The translations under genes and the position numbers were made by a program. A DNA stretch of 7,098 bases from Chitinophagaceae bacterium (GTDB lineage: Bacteria > Bacteroidota > Bacteroidia > Chitinophagales > Chitinophagaceae): positions 1-7,098 of the forward strand of contig JALOMX010000100.1 of assembly GCA_025455245.1 (NCBI GenBank), in the 5' to 3' direction. The notes beneath the pieces were generated by a model. The model was not told the DNA's origin. It saw only the letters and a list, made by a program, of their open reading frames with translations, and did no database searches. The number at the start of each line of letters is the position of its first letter. The first letter of the stretch is position 1. This document shows, one piece after another, positions 1 through 7,098 of the stretch.

Positions 1-3000
1 ATTCGTTTCTTCCTTTCCGGCTATTGTATAAATAACCGGTACCTGACAATAGGTAAAGAAGATTTCGTTTTTTCCGATTTCTACTTCCCGGGTCATACCA
101 TTTACATCAGCATAATGAACCATCCGGGCTTGTGCGTTAAACTCATTTCTTTTTAAAAGAACCGGGTTAAAATGCAGTTTTCCATCCTTGATACAAATAC
201 CAAGTTCACCTATCCGGCACAAAATATCCTCTTTCACCTGTCCTGTCATGCCGGGTTGCTGTGCACCCTTGCCAAACGGGGTATGCGAATAGGGGTCCGT
301 TGGAAAAGCACCGTAAAGCTGTGGTGGTTTGTGCACCCCGATACCTTCGTTTATGTCGTAGTAATGTTGCACCAATCTGTCAATGGTTTGTTTATCTGCC
401 TTTTCTTCAATGGCGCGCAGGCATGTTTCCTGTACAGCAAGCAGCAGTTTGGAAACCATGTGCCAATAAATGGACCCCAAACCTTCGTACCCATAAAATG
501 TACCAGATCTTCCGGTAAATTCTTTGTGACGGAATACTTCTTCAAATATTCTCAGCAGAAGAGCCTTCTCAGCCTCAACCAATGGCAGATAAACCGGATT
601 TAAATTTTGTAGCGCAGCCTCAAGGTCATTTGCATTTCGGAAGTTGCCGTTAAAATGCAGATCTCCTTTAATGTCTTTTTCAACAATAAAAAGGTTTCCA
701 TCTTCCTGCAACTTTTTCAACAGGGCCGATTGGTCCGCAAGCGCCCGAGGGATATTGTTTTTTTGAAGAAAACCCGGGAGGTTTTTATTGGGATACAGAA
801 TATAGCTGTATTGATCTTTACGATACAGCGAACTGTTCTTTAATGCATCCAGCACATGAAGGCTTTCTGTTGCCGAAAGATACCCTGAACTCAGCACGGC
901 CACCTGTCCTTCAAGCATTTCGCTGAGATACCCGATGTGTGCTTCTTTTTCATCATATGATATCAGGTTATAGGTATGGTACAGGTTGTCCTGTCTTTTG
1001 TTTACCCTGATCGCCTGTTCCAGAAAAGCCATGGCATTTCCGAAACAATCTAAAATCTTTTTAACGGTGATATTTTCTTTCTTTCCTTCAAAACCATGGT
1101 CATAAACCTTATTTCGGAAGTTGCTCCCTGCTATGCCCAAAGCATCGGTTATTTGTTTTCTTTTTGCATTGTTCAGGTTGTTTTCAACATCAACCAAATG
1201 ATCCTGAAAAGTTTGGGCAATTTCTTCAAAAAACCCTTTTAGCTCAACCGAAACAGGCGCTTGCTTTTCTCCTGCCTGCTGAAGTATAGGTTCGAAAAAC
1301 TTCAGGAAGCGCCTCAGATAATTCAGGGTTACCATGGAAAGGCCGTTTCCTACCAATGCATTGTTTGCATCATTCCATTCGGGTCGCTGTGTGTTCATCC
1401 AGATACCGCCTTCGGGTACAAGGTTTGAAAGTTTTGAAAGAACGGTAGCGAGAATCTTTTCGATGAAACTTACATGGTGTATCTGTCCGGATTTGTTTGT
1501 AAGCAGGGCTCCATCCGCACCCACTATGGCCATGCGTTCATGTATTTGCCGGTCGCTGTGGTGGTCGAATAAAATGGTGTCTTTGGGATTGCGCAGTATG
1601 TCGGAATAAGGCTTTATGCGGTATGGTACATTGGCATACACAAAACCATCTCCTGCAAGCCATTGTTGCAAGCCTCCGGGTGTATGGTTTTCGTAGAATT
1701 CAAAAAACTTAAGCAGGTAAATGATCTGATGATCGCCCCAATAGCCAATATACGACCACGGATTATCAGGTTCGATCGTTTCCCAATCGAAGCCGTCCTT
1801 GGTAACGCGGTAAGGGTTGTAACCGTCAAATGTGGAAGCATTCAGGAACTTAAAGATCATGCCTTCCATAAACGAGGGGTAGGCGTGGGCCAAAGCTTCC
1901 CAGTTTTGAAAAATATCGCGCCAGTTGCCCTGATAATCCAGTATTTTGGAACCATCCGTTTCGCTACGGGTATTTATGGAAAACTGATTCCACGGACGGC
2001 TTGGGTCGCCATGCCTGCGGCTGAATTTTAAAGGCAGGTATTCGGTGGAAAGCCTCATAAAATCCATGTTGCCCGATTGTGCGGCAAGTTCCTTTAATTC
2101 AAATACAGAGAATATTTCGGGCAATTGATCCAGTAGTGGATTTAATTCAATTGAAATTTTCCGGTTTGCTTTTTGCAGGTATTTGGCAAAATCCCATTTT
2201 TCTATCTTGTAGTTGTCATCAAAAATGCCTCCACGCATTATGTTGAATAGCACATTGGAAAAATGCCTTGTATCCTTTAACCTGTCTGATGTTGATTGCA
2301 GGCCATCGGCGGCCGCTACCAGTTTGATCAGGGTTTCGGTGCCAAGATGTATATCATCCAACACTTTTTGCTGTAAAGCATCATCGTTTTTGATCTGTTC
2401 ATCCAGCGTTATAATAGCAGCATGGTTTTGATTTACGTTTGCCACCATCATCCACTCTTTTTCTTCTCCGGCTTTCAGGGTAAAATCGCTTACCATAAAG
2501 TAAGCCCCTCTTTCTCCTTTTACATCTTCTTCCTGACTGACCTCGCCCCTTTGCCTGAATGCCTGTAACTGAAGGGAAGAAAGCAGGTATTGGGGTTTCG
2601 GTAAGCCAAGCGACCAAACGGTGTTTGCTTTCAGTGCTTCGCTTGGTTCGGCTTTGTCAACAATAATTGCACTGAGGGCAAATATCCCAAGACCCGATGC
2701 GGGCAGTAATTCTGACCGTTTGTAAGCATCGGCAAGCACACTTGTCGTATTTTGAAGATCAGGTCCTACACCATAAGGCAAAATGTTTTGCAAACCATCG
2801 AGCACGGTGAAGGCTGATTCATTGGATGAGTGGTTTACCAAGGTTGCCCTTCGCACAAAACCATACAGGTTGCTTGTATTCCATTCGTACCGGAAGGTGA
2901 GACCAAGGGTTTCATTTATTTCTTCAAAAATGATTTTATTACCAAAAATGCTTTTATAAATATTCCGCTGACAGGTAAACAGGATTTCACTTCTCGAAGA

Positions 3001-3294
3001 AAAGGGTTCCCAGGTTTGTGGTAGCCCATTCACTGAATTCCTTATAATGGTTTTGCTGCCGGTAATTTCGGCGTAGTCAACTATTTTGTCATCGGTGTAA
3101 TAAGGAAAAAGAGCATATTCGCTGTTTTTTCGCCCTGCCGAAATACCTCCGTTGCTTGAAACAAAAAGCCAGTGGTTGGAGTCGCTGACGATGCTCATGA
3201 AAAACGGACGCATTTCCTGAACATTGGAAATTTTGTTGAATACCTCTCCACCGATGCTAACTTCCTGTAAAGCAGGTTGTTTGGACTTGTCCAT
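1..3294 (-). CDS. Beta-1,3-oligoglucan phosphorylase, GH149-like (GH94-related), C-terminus cut by window edge
   Basis: The predicted enzyme splits beta-1,3-gluco-oligosaccharides with inorganic phosphate, releasing alpha-glucose 1-phosphate in the cytoplasm. The frame is open for 1098 codons to the first base of the window, with no stop or frameshift. An in-frame TAA at 3304-3306 lies just upstream, so the ATG at 3294 is the most upstream possible start; Met28 is an alternative. There is no signal peptide (MDKSKQPALQEV). An N-terminal beta-rich region (about 30-300) precedes an (alpha/alpha)6-type region. Motifs resembling inverting GH94-type phosphorylases are NWRD at 457-460, PEWNDANN with Asp642 as likely general acid, and QPGMTGQVKED near 1013-1023, a candidate phosphate-binding segment. 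The length exceeds GH94 disaccharide phosphorylases (about 800-900 residues) and fits GH149 (about 1100-1200), so perhaps up to 100 residues are missing. The GH16 gene upstream supports a beta-1,3-glucan substrate. GH161 or an unusual GH94 remain possible. Family is judged from motifs, length and context, not from a search. Confidence 0.75.
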   Translation of the reverse strand, partial: MDKSKQPALQEVSIGGEVFNKISNVQEMRPFFMSIVSDSNHWLFVSSNGGISAGRKNSEYALFPYYTDDKIVDYAEITGSKTIIRNSVNGLPQTWEPFSSRSEILFTCQRNIYKSIFGNKIIFEEINETLGLTFRYEWNTSNLYGFVRRATLVNHSSNESAFTVLDGLQNILPYGVGPDLQNTTSVLADAYKRSELLPASGLGIFALSAIIVDKAEPSEALKANTVWSLGLPKPQYLLSSLQLQAFRQRGEVSQEEDVKGERGAYFMVSDFTLKAGEEKEWMMVANVNQNHAAIITLDEQIKNDDALQQKVLDDIHLGTETLIKLVAAADGLQSTSDRLKDTRHFSNVLFNIMRGGIFDDNYKIEKWDFAKYLQKANRKISIELNPLLDQLPEIFSVFELKELAAQSGNMDFMRLSTEYLPLKFSRRHGDPSRPWNQFSINTRSETDGSKILDYQGNWRDIFQNWEALAHAYPSFMEGMIFKFLNASTFDGYNPYRVTKDGFDWETIEPDNPWSYIGYWGDHQIIYLLKFFEFYENHTPGGLQQWLAGDGFVYANVPYRIKPYSDILRNPKDTILFDHHSDRQIHERMAIVGADGALLTNKSGQIHHVSFIEKILATVLSKLSNLVPEGGIWMNTQRPEWNDANNALVGNGLSMVTLNYLRRFLKFFEPILQQAGEKQAPVSVELKGFFEEIAQTFQDHLVDVENNLNNAKRKQITDALGIAGSNFRNKVYDHGFEGKKENITVKKILDCFGNAMAFLEQAIRVNKRQDNLYHTYNLISYDEKEAHIGYLSEMLEGQVAVLSSGYLSATESLHVLDALKNSSLYRKDQYSYILYPNKNLPGFLQKNNIPRALADQSALLKKLQEDGNLFIVEKDIKGDLHFNGNFRNANDLEAALQNLNPVYLPLVEAEKALLLRIFEEVFRHKEFTGRSGTFYGYEGLGSIYWHMVSKLLLAVQETCLRAIEEKADKQTIDRLVQHYYDINEGIGVHKPPQLYGAFPTDPYSHTPFGKGAQQPGMTGQVKEDILCRIGELGICIKDGKLHFNPVLLKRNEFNAQARMVHYADVNGMTREVEIGKNEIFFTYCQVPVIYTIAGKEETN

Positions 3295-3432
3295 ATTGGT
3301 TGGTTAATCTATTATTATTTTTAAATATTAAATCCTGAAATAATGTAAGATTAAGGGGATAGGATTCTGATTTGCAGGCACAAAGCCAGCAATAAAGACA
3401 TAAAAAACGGTTATGTTAAAGCAACTAAATAA
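3295..3432 (-). other. Intergenic gap between GH16 and phosphorylase genes
   Basis: This 138-base, A/T-rich gap is the largest in the window. It could hold a separate promoter or an mRNA processing signal for the phosphorylase gene. I see no convincing Bacteroidota promoter (TTTG with TAnnTTTG at proper spacing) and no hairpin with a T-tract. The stretch just before the ATG is A-rich (for example AATAATAATAG) without a Shine-Dalgarno sequence, as is usual in this phylum. The only structured element is the imperfect hairpin at 3372-3392. Confidence 0.5.
3372..3392 (-). other. Imperfect intergenic hairpin
   Basis: Read on the coding strand, TTGCTGGC and GCCTGCAA flank the 5-base loop TTTGT. 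The arms pair over eight positions with a single T-T mismatch. It lies 40 bases after the GH16 stop and about 78 bases before the phosphorylase start. No T-tract follows, so it is not a standard intrinsic terminator; it may protect the upstream mRNA 3' end, tune expression of the downstream gene, or be chance. Confidence 0.3.
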
Positions 3433-4290
3433 TTATGGCTGAACTTCCTTATACACCTTTACATAATCAACGGTCATTGTTTGCGGGAAAGGAGTACCGG
3501 ATGTTGGGAAGCCAACAAATGTTCCACCCACAGCAACGTTTAAAAGGATAAAAAAGTCCTGGTTAAATACCCACTCTCCTTTTCCTTTGACGTCATCAGG
3601 GGTAATGCGTTGATATAAATAATCATCAACAAAATAGTCAATATAATCCGGGCCCCACTCTACGGCATATATCCGGAATTTTGAATCTAACCGGTCATTG
3701 TTCAATACATATGATTTGGTAAGCGCATTTCCCCCTGAATATCCGGGACCATGCACTGAACCATGTAAAATATGGGGTTCTTGTCCTCTTACCTCCATAA
3801 TATCAATTTCGCCGCATTGAGGCCATGGAACCGTATTGATATTATCACCCAACATCCAGAATGCAGGCCAGATTCCGGGACCGTATGGGGTTTTTATCCT
3901 TGCCTCATATCTTCCATATCCATAAGCAAATTTGCCCTGGGTTTTTATCCTGCCCGAAGTATACGCACCATTTGAGCCATTTGCAATAATCAATAAATTC
4001 CCGGATCCATCTAACCTTACATTATCTGTACTGTTAGTGTATACCTGAAATTCCTGATTGCCCCATCCGTCATTATTGGGGCCACGCCCAATATCATAAT
4101 TCCATTTTGTATCATCCGGACGAGTACCTGCCGCACCCGTAAATTCATCACTCCAAACCAGTTCCCATTGCCTTTCGGGTACGGTTTGTACTGCATCTTT
4201 CTCACAGCTTGTAAATACCAATACCGTCAGTGCAAACAGGCAAATATTGCCTAAATGCCGTTGCATATATTTTACTTTAGTCTTTTGCAT
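3433..4290 (-). CDS. GH16 endo-beta-1,3-glucanase (laminarinase-like) lipoprotein
   Basis: This enzyme is predicted to cut internal beta-1,3 (possibly also mixed beta-1,3/1,4) glucan bonds with retention of configuration, outside the cytoplasm. Residues 1-29 form a lipoprotein signal peptide with lipobox FTSC, so Cys29 would be lipidated; CEKD follows. The catalytic domain fills about 41-281. It opens with WELVWSDEF and holds EIDIME at 161-166, where Glu161 is the expected nucleophile, Asp163 the assisting residue and Glu166 the acid/base. The Met before Glu166 is the beta-bulge form typical of laminarinase-type GH16, unlike the EIDIEF of classical lichenases. GIWPAFWMLG (139-148) and NQDFFILLNVAVGG (243-256) are further family signatures. 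At 285 residues it is a single-domain enzyme without its own binding module, a role its upstream neighbour 52 bases away may fill. Met9 (4266) is an alternative start that also leaves a good signal peptide. Assignment to GH16 is secure; the exact glucan preference is inferred. Confidence 0.95.
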   Translation of the reverse strand: MQKTKVKYMQRHLGNICLFALTVLVFTSCEKDAVQTVPERQWELVWSDEFTGAAGTRPDDTKWNYDIGRGPNNDGWGNQEFQVYTNSTDNVRLDGSGNLLIIANGSNGAYTSGRIKTQGKFAYGYGRYEARIKTPYGPGIWPAFWMLGDNINTVPWPQCGEIDIMEVRGQEPHILHGSVHGPGYSGGNALTKSYVLNNDRLDSKFRIYAVEWGPDYIDYFVDDYLYQRITPDDVKGKGEWVFNQDFFILLNVAVGGTFVGFPTSGTPFPQTMTVDYVKVYKEVQP

Positions 4291-4342
4291 ACCATCGTTT
4301 TTATATTGCTTATCAATGAATTAAATTTTCAGAATATTCAAA

Positions 4343-6193
4343 CTATCTGTAGAAATACATATTGTCAATAAATACATCGCTTCCGGTTCCGCCATCAAAT
4401 TTTAATTGTATTACGTCGCTTAAATTAACTCCGCTAAAGGCGGAAAGAGGAATATCTAAACTATTCCAGCCTGAGGTAGGTACGGGAAGTGAAAACGAAC
4501 GTTCCACAGGCCCGGGGCTGATTAAGAATACACGTAGCGTTGCAGCATTTGTAGAAAAATAATCAATGTGAAAATGGGTAAACGTACTCACATTCTGACT
4601 GCTGCCTAGTTGAACGCCCTGGTAATTAAAATTTGCATAGCGTAAGGTGTTGTTACCGGCTATAGGTACCTGCGTTACAACTGTTGATTGTCCCCAGTTA
4701 GGGTTAAAATCGGTATTCGGAATGTTGGTATAAGCATTGCTGAAAACAGACAGAACATTGGCTGCCGGCCTCGTTGGTGTTGGTGCGGCCGTTGAAGGAG
4801 CGGTTTCATTTCTGAAGAAATAAATATTGTCTACATACATAACCCCGCCGTCTCCACCTTCAAATATAATCTGACCTAAGTTGCTCCGGCTTGACAGATT
4901 GGGCATTGCCGAGAAAGGAAGTTCAATGGTCATCCATCTTCCTGATACCAATGTAGGAGCAGTAATAGTAGTAGAATGCCTGGTATCATCACCGCCACCA
5001 AAAGCACCATTAGCACCAAAATCAACTACAATTATCCTCAGTTCCCTTCCCGGAGCAATTGCACCCGGAAAATAGGTATTTATATGCAAGTGAGTCATGC
5101 TGCTTGCATTTACGGTTGGGGAACTAAATTCAATACCCACAAAATTGAAAATATTGTAGTTGAGTACGTTATCGCCATTTACGGTAAAATCATTTGAAAC
5201 AGTAGTTTGCCAGGGCTCCCAGTAACCATTATAATAGTTTACAGGTACATTAACGTAAGCATCCGAAAAAATAGAAATTACGTTTGATTGGCTTCTTGTT
5301 GGTGTTGGTGCAGGGGTATAAACACCAACACAATTGATCCTTAAACTTCCTTTTGCTGTAACACCTCCAACCGTAGCTGTAATATTGGCAGTTCCGGCAC
5401 TTAATGAGTTTACTATACCTTGGGCATTTACACTTGCAACAGCAGGATTAGACGAACTGAATTGAAAATAGGCTGTGCTTAAATTGACAGATTGGTTTAC
5501 GCCGGTAGGTAAATTGAAAGTTGAAGTCATGCCACTTACGGTGCTTGTAACACCTACAAAAGTGGTTATGGAGGTATTGGTTCCATTCATAATAGAAGAC
5601 TCAACAGGGAGTAAAGTACCCAGGTTTTCAAATTTTACTTCATCAATCCAAAAAGTGTACCCCCTGTCATTGATAGGACCGGAAGCATAATAAAGCAAGC
5701 CTTTTTCTACTGTTAACTTACTTGGATCCGGAATGGGTATAACCACTTTTTTCCATGCAGCAGTTACGGGTATATTAGAAATGGATACTGCATATTTGTT
5801 TTCACCTAAATCATTCCCAAACCCAATTTGACCAATGTTTACTGCCTGATTAGCCTTTATATAAAAAGTAAGTGCATTGAAATTGCTTAAGTTCCTGCCT
5901 GATCTGCTATAAAAAACACCTCCGGCAAAAGCGCCTGAAGGACTATTGGCATCAGGCACATCAACTCTGATGGATCGTTGGCTATTGTTGTAGGTTTCCC
6001 TTGTTTCTATTGAAAAAGCCCTTACATCAGAACCTCCAAATGCCGAATATGCAAGATCACCAGTAAAGTCGTCAATAAAAACCTCTCCGTTTGCAGGAAA
6101 CTCCAATTCCTGCAATTCGCTTATGTCCCTTTTTTCACAACCCCAAAGGAACAAGAGGGTAACGGCCATTAAATTAAAAACAATCTTATTCAT
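4343..6193 (-). CDS. Multi-domain surface glycan-binding lipoprotein (CBM-like modules plus BIG2 Ig-like domain)
   Basis: Probably an outer-membrane lipoprotein that captures glucan at the cell surface, in the position of a SusE/SusF-type or other surface glycan-binding protein. Residues 1-18 are a signal peptide ending in lipobox LWGC with Cys19. Residues about 37-190 form a beta-sandwich-like domain (VFIDDFTGD start, YTFWIDEVKFENLG end) of carbohydrate-binding-module character. Residues about 192-288 are a BIG2-like Ig domain with the hallmark SSNPAVASVNAQGIVNSL and AGTANITATVGG. Two related modules follow (about 295-461 and 470-616), each opening with APTPTR and closing with VDNIYFFR or IDNMYFYR. 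No catalytic motif is seen, and the many Trp, Tyr and Phe residues suit sugar stacking. It begins 23 bases after the barrel-protein stop and ends 52 bases before the GH16 gene, so co-transcription is likely. The short A-rich leader has no Shine-Dalgarno sequence. The ligand is inferred only from the neighbours, and each module's exact CBM family is not recognised. Confidence 0.8.
   Translation of the reverse strand: MNKIVFNLMAVTLLFLWGCEKRDISELQELEFPANGEVFIDDFTGDLAYSAFGGSDVRAFSIETRETYNNSQRSIRVDVPDANSPSGAFAGGVFYSRSGRNLSNFNALTFYIKANQAVNIGQIGFGNDLGENKYAVSISNIPVTAAWKKVVIPIPDPSKLTVEKGLLYYASGPINDRGYTFWIDEVKFENLGTLLPVESSIMNGTNTSITTFVGVTSTVSGMTSTFNLPTGVNQSVNLSTAYFQFSSSNPAVASVNAQGIVNSLSAGTANITATVGGVTAKGSLRINCVGVYTPAPTPTRSQSNVISIFSDAYVNVPVNYYNGYWEPWQTTVSNDFTVNGDNVLNYNIFNFVGIEFSSPTVNASSMTHLHINTYFPGAIAPGRELRIIVVDFGANGAFGGGDDTRHSTTITAPTLVSGRWMTIELPFSAMPNLSSRSNLGQIIFEGGDGGVMYVDNIYFFRNETAPSTAAPTPTRPAANVLSVFSNAYTNIPNTDFNPNWGQSTVVTQVPIAGNNTLRYANFNYQGVQLGSSQNVSTFTHFHIDYFSTNAATLRVFLISPGPVERSFSLPVPTSGWNSLDIPLSAFSGVNLSDVIQLKFDGGTGSDVFIDNMYFYR
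4346..4786 (-). repeat. Tandem protein module 2 of the glycan-binding lipoprotein
   Basis: Residues about 470-616, to the end of the lipoprotein. It opens with APTPTRPAANVLSVFSNAY and closes with FDGGTGSDVFIDNMYFYR, matching module 1 in motif order but about 20 residues shorter, mainly through lack of the Gly/Asp loop. THFHIDYFS corresponds to THLHINTYF of module 1. The C-terminal position suggests it is furthest from the membrane anchor. A beta-sandwich carbohydrate-binding fold is inferred from composition and context. Confidence 0.8.
4811..5311 (-). repeat. Tandem protein module 1 of the glycan-binding lipoprotein
   Basis: Residues about 295-461 of the 616-residue lipoprotein. The module opens with APTPTR, continues NVISIFSDAYVNVP and ends with FEGGDGGVMYVDNIYFFR. 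It shares its order of motifs with the next module: the PTPTR linker, NV-S-FS-AY-N-P, an N-L-Y/F-N stretch, a T-H-H-I stretch (THLHINTYF), a W before the L-P-F/L-SA strand, and a final VDN/IDN-YF-R strand. It has an extra Gly/Asp-rich loop (about 391-404) absent from module 2. Homology of the two modules is visible by eye; divergence shows the duplication is old. Confidence 0.8.
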
Positions 6194-6216
6194 ACAATAT
6201 CTTTTTGAAGTGAATA

Positions 6217-7098
6217 TTATTTACCAAGGTTTATTTGAATGTAGGTCCTTATTTCCCATTCATTTCCATTTGGAAATCCGATGGCTGTCGGATCAGGAAT
6301 CCATTCGCCGGTAGGTGCCTGAATTTTTACAGGTGCATACCTGTTGGAATACCTGTCGAGGGTGCGGTAGGTCCCCATGATTCCGATTTTAGTTGATGGT
6401 AAGATAAACCAATCCGGTTTGCCCACCGAGGTTGAAATATCCGCCATTAACTGAAGCGGGAATGTGAGGTTAAAATCCCTGTGGTAGTCAAAGGGGCCCC
6501 AATCGTTAAACTTGGCCATGGTAACAAACTTGGTTTGCTTGTAAATGGTCCTGATGTCAAAACCCGAACGTTGTATCAGCCTTGGGTCGCTGCCATTGGC
6601 CTGACCGTTGCCGATGTAACCATTAAAAATAAAGCCAAGGTTGGGGTTAAGTTTTGAAACGATGCGCGTGTTCACTTCCCACAAGTCTTCTGCAGGCGCA
6701 GAACCCGGGAAAGCGAAGAAGGTACGACCATTGGCAAGGATACCAATTGCAGCATCCTGAATGGTAGGCAGGTGACGATACACAAAGTCAACACTCATGG
6801 CAAATTTGGCATCTTCTGCCCTGTCGTTATCCCACTCGTACATCCATGTACCGGGGGTAGGGTCAAATGTCAGCAACAGTTCACCACCCACGGTTTCGCG
6901 GTTTGACCGCACGGCAAAAGGATCATCCAGAATATTCCTTGGCTGTGCAGGGGCTGCCATGCCGAATGGTATGGGGCCTTCAATTGGCTTTTGCCACATA
7001 AAGTTCGGGGCCACCTGAAAATTACCTGCATTGATGGCAAATCCGGTTAAGAAATTCGTGGTGTTTCCAATACCGTGGTCTTTCAGTCTCCAGCCGGT
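6217..7098 (-). CDS. Porin-like outer-membrane beta-barrel protein, C-terminal part only
   Basis: The open frame runs from the right edge (first residues TGWRLKDHGIGNTTNF) to TAA at 6217-6219, giving 293 residues of a longer protein whose start lies outside. The in-frame GTG at 7012-7014 is inside the gene and is not its start. The sequence is rich in aromatic residues, with alternating polar/hydrophobic stretches such as KFAMSVDFVYRH, LGFIFNGYIGNG and a final EWEIRTYIQINLGK, as expected of amphipathic outer-membrane strands; the last residue is Lys, not the common Phe. Other features are DDPFAVRSNRETVGGELLLTF and WMYEWDNDRAEDAKF. There is no TonB-dependent receptor or SusD signature in the visible part. 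The binding-protein gene starts 23 bases downstream, so it belongs to the same likely operon and may work in glucan capture or passage through the outer membrane. The precise family is not recognised; the barrel call comes from pattern, not a domain match. Confidence 0.6.
   Translation of the reverse strand, partial: TGWRLKDHGIGNTTNFLTGFAINAGNFQVAPNFMWQKPIEGPIPFGMAAPAQPRNILDDPFAVRSNRETVGGELLLTFDPTPGTWMYEWDNDRAEDAKFAMSVDFVYRHLPTIQDAAIGILANGRTFFAFPGSAPAEDLWEVNTRIVSKLNPNLGFIFNGYIGNGQANGSDPRLIQRSGFDIRTIYKQTKFVTMAKFNDWGPFDYHRDFNLTFPLQLMADISTSVGKPDWFILPSTKIGIMGTYRTLDRYSNRYAPVKIQAPTGEWIPDPTAIGFPNGNEWEIRTYIQINLGK

Noticed and set aside
172..603. A 143-codon plus-strand open frame
   Set aside because: It lies wholly inside the phosphorylase gene on the other strand, its translation shows no domain-like pattern, and it has no partner genes or start signals. 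It is a shadow frame.
1663..2031. A 122-codon plus-strand open frame
   Set aside because: It is antisense to a conserved catalytic part of the phosphorylase (NWRD region), so its openness is explained by the codons of the real gene.
3295..3432. A possible Bacteroidota promoter for the phosphorylase gene
   Set aside because: TACATTAT resembles the -7 element only partly and the only nearby TTTG is too far away, so no promoter is called.
4291..4342. A terminator between the binding-protein and GH16 genes
   Set aside because: Only a short palindrome (GAATATTC) is present, without a GC-rich stem or T-tract.
6217..7014. GTG at 7014 as the start of a complete 265-residue protein
   Set aside because: The same frame stays open without a stop to the window edge and the extra residues (such as GIGNTTNFLTGF) fit the same barrel-like protein, so the gene is 5'-truncated by the window.
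1..7098. CRISPR array, tRNA/rRNA genes, insertion sequence or phage genes
   Set aside because: The window is almost fully coding on one strand, with no regularly spaced repeats, transposase motifs, terminal inverted repeats or RNA-gene signatures seen.

Overview
The window looks like part of a polysaccharide utilization locus (PUL) for a beta-1,3-glucan such as laminarin, from a member of the Bacteroidota. The grounds are the moderately AT-rich DNA, lipoproteins with Cys-Glu-Lys after the cleavage site, A/T-rich translation starts without a Shine-Dalgarno sequence, and a surface-lipoprotein gene set typical of that phylum. Genus cannot be told from this sequence.

All four genes lie on the minus strand, so they are read from right to left. 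(1) 7098-6217 is the C-terminal part of a porin-like outer-membrane beta-barrel protein, cut by the right edge. (2) 6193-4343 is a 616-residue lipoprotein with a carbohydrate-binding-like N-terminal domain, a BIG2-type Ig-like domain and two related C-terminal beta-sandwich modules; it is probably a surface glycan-binding protein. (3) 4290-3433 is a 285-residue GH16 endo-beta-1,3-glucanase (laminarinase-like) lipoprotein with an intact EIDIME catalytic motif. (4) 3294-1 is a cytoplasmic phosphorylase of the GH94/GH149 type, most likely a GH149 beta-1,3-oligoglucan phosphorylase, cut by the left edge after 1098 codons. Gaps are 23, 52 and 138 bases, so the first three genes are probably co-transcribed and the fourth may be. 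No other gene, RNA gene, mobile element or CRISPR array is seen.

Inferred pathway: the binding lipoprotein holds beta-1,3-glucan at the cell surface, the GH16 enzyme cuts it into oligosaccharides, and these enter the cell through transporters outside this window, possibly with help from the barrel protein. The phosphorylase then splits the oligosaccharides with inorganic phosphate to give glucose 1-phosphate, saving ATP compared with hydrolysis. No SusC/SusD pair is visible. The less-known parts are the barrel protein and the multi-module binding protein.
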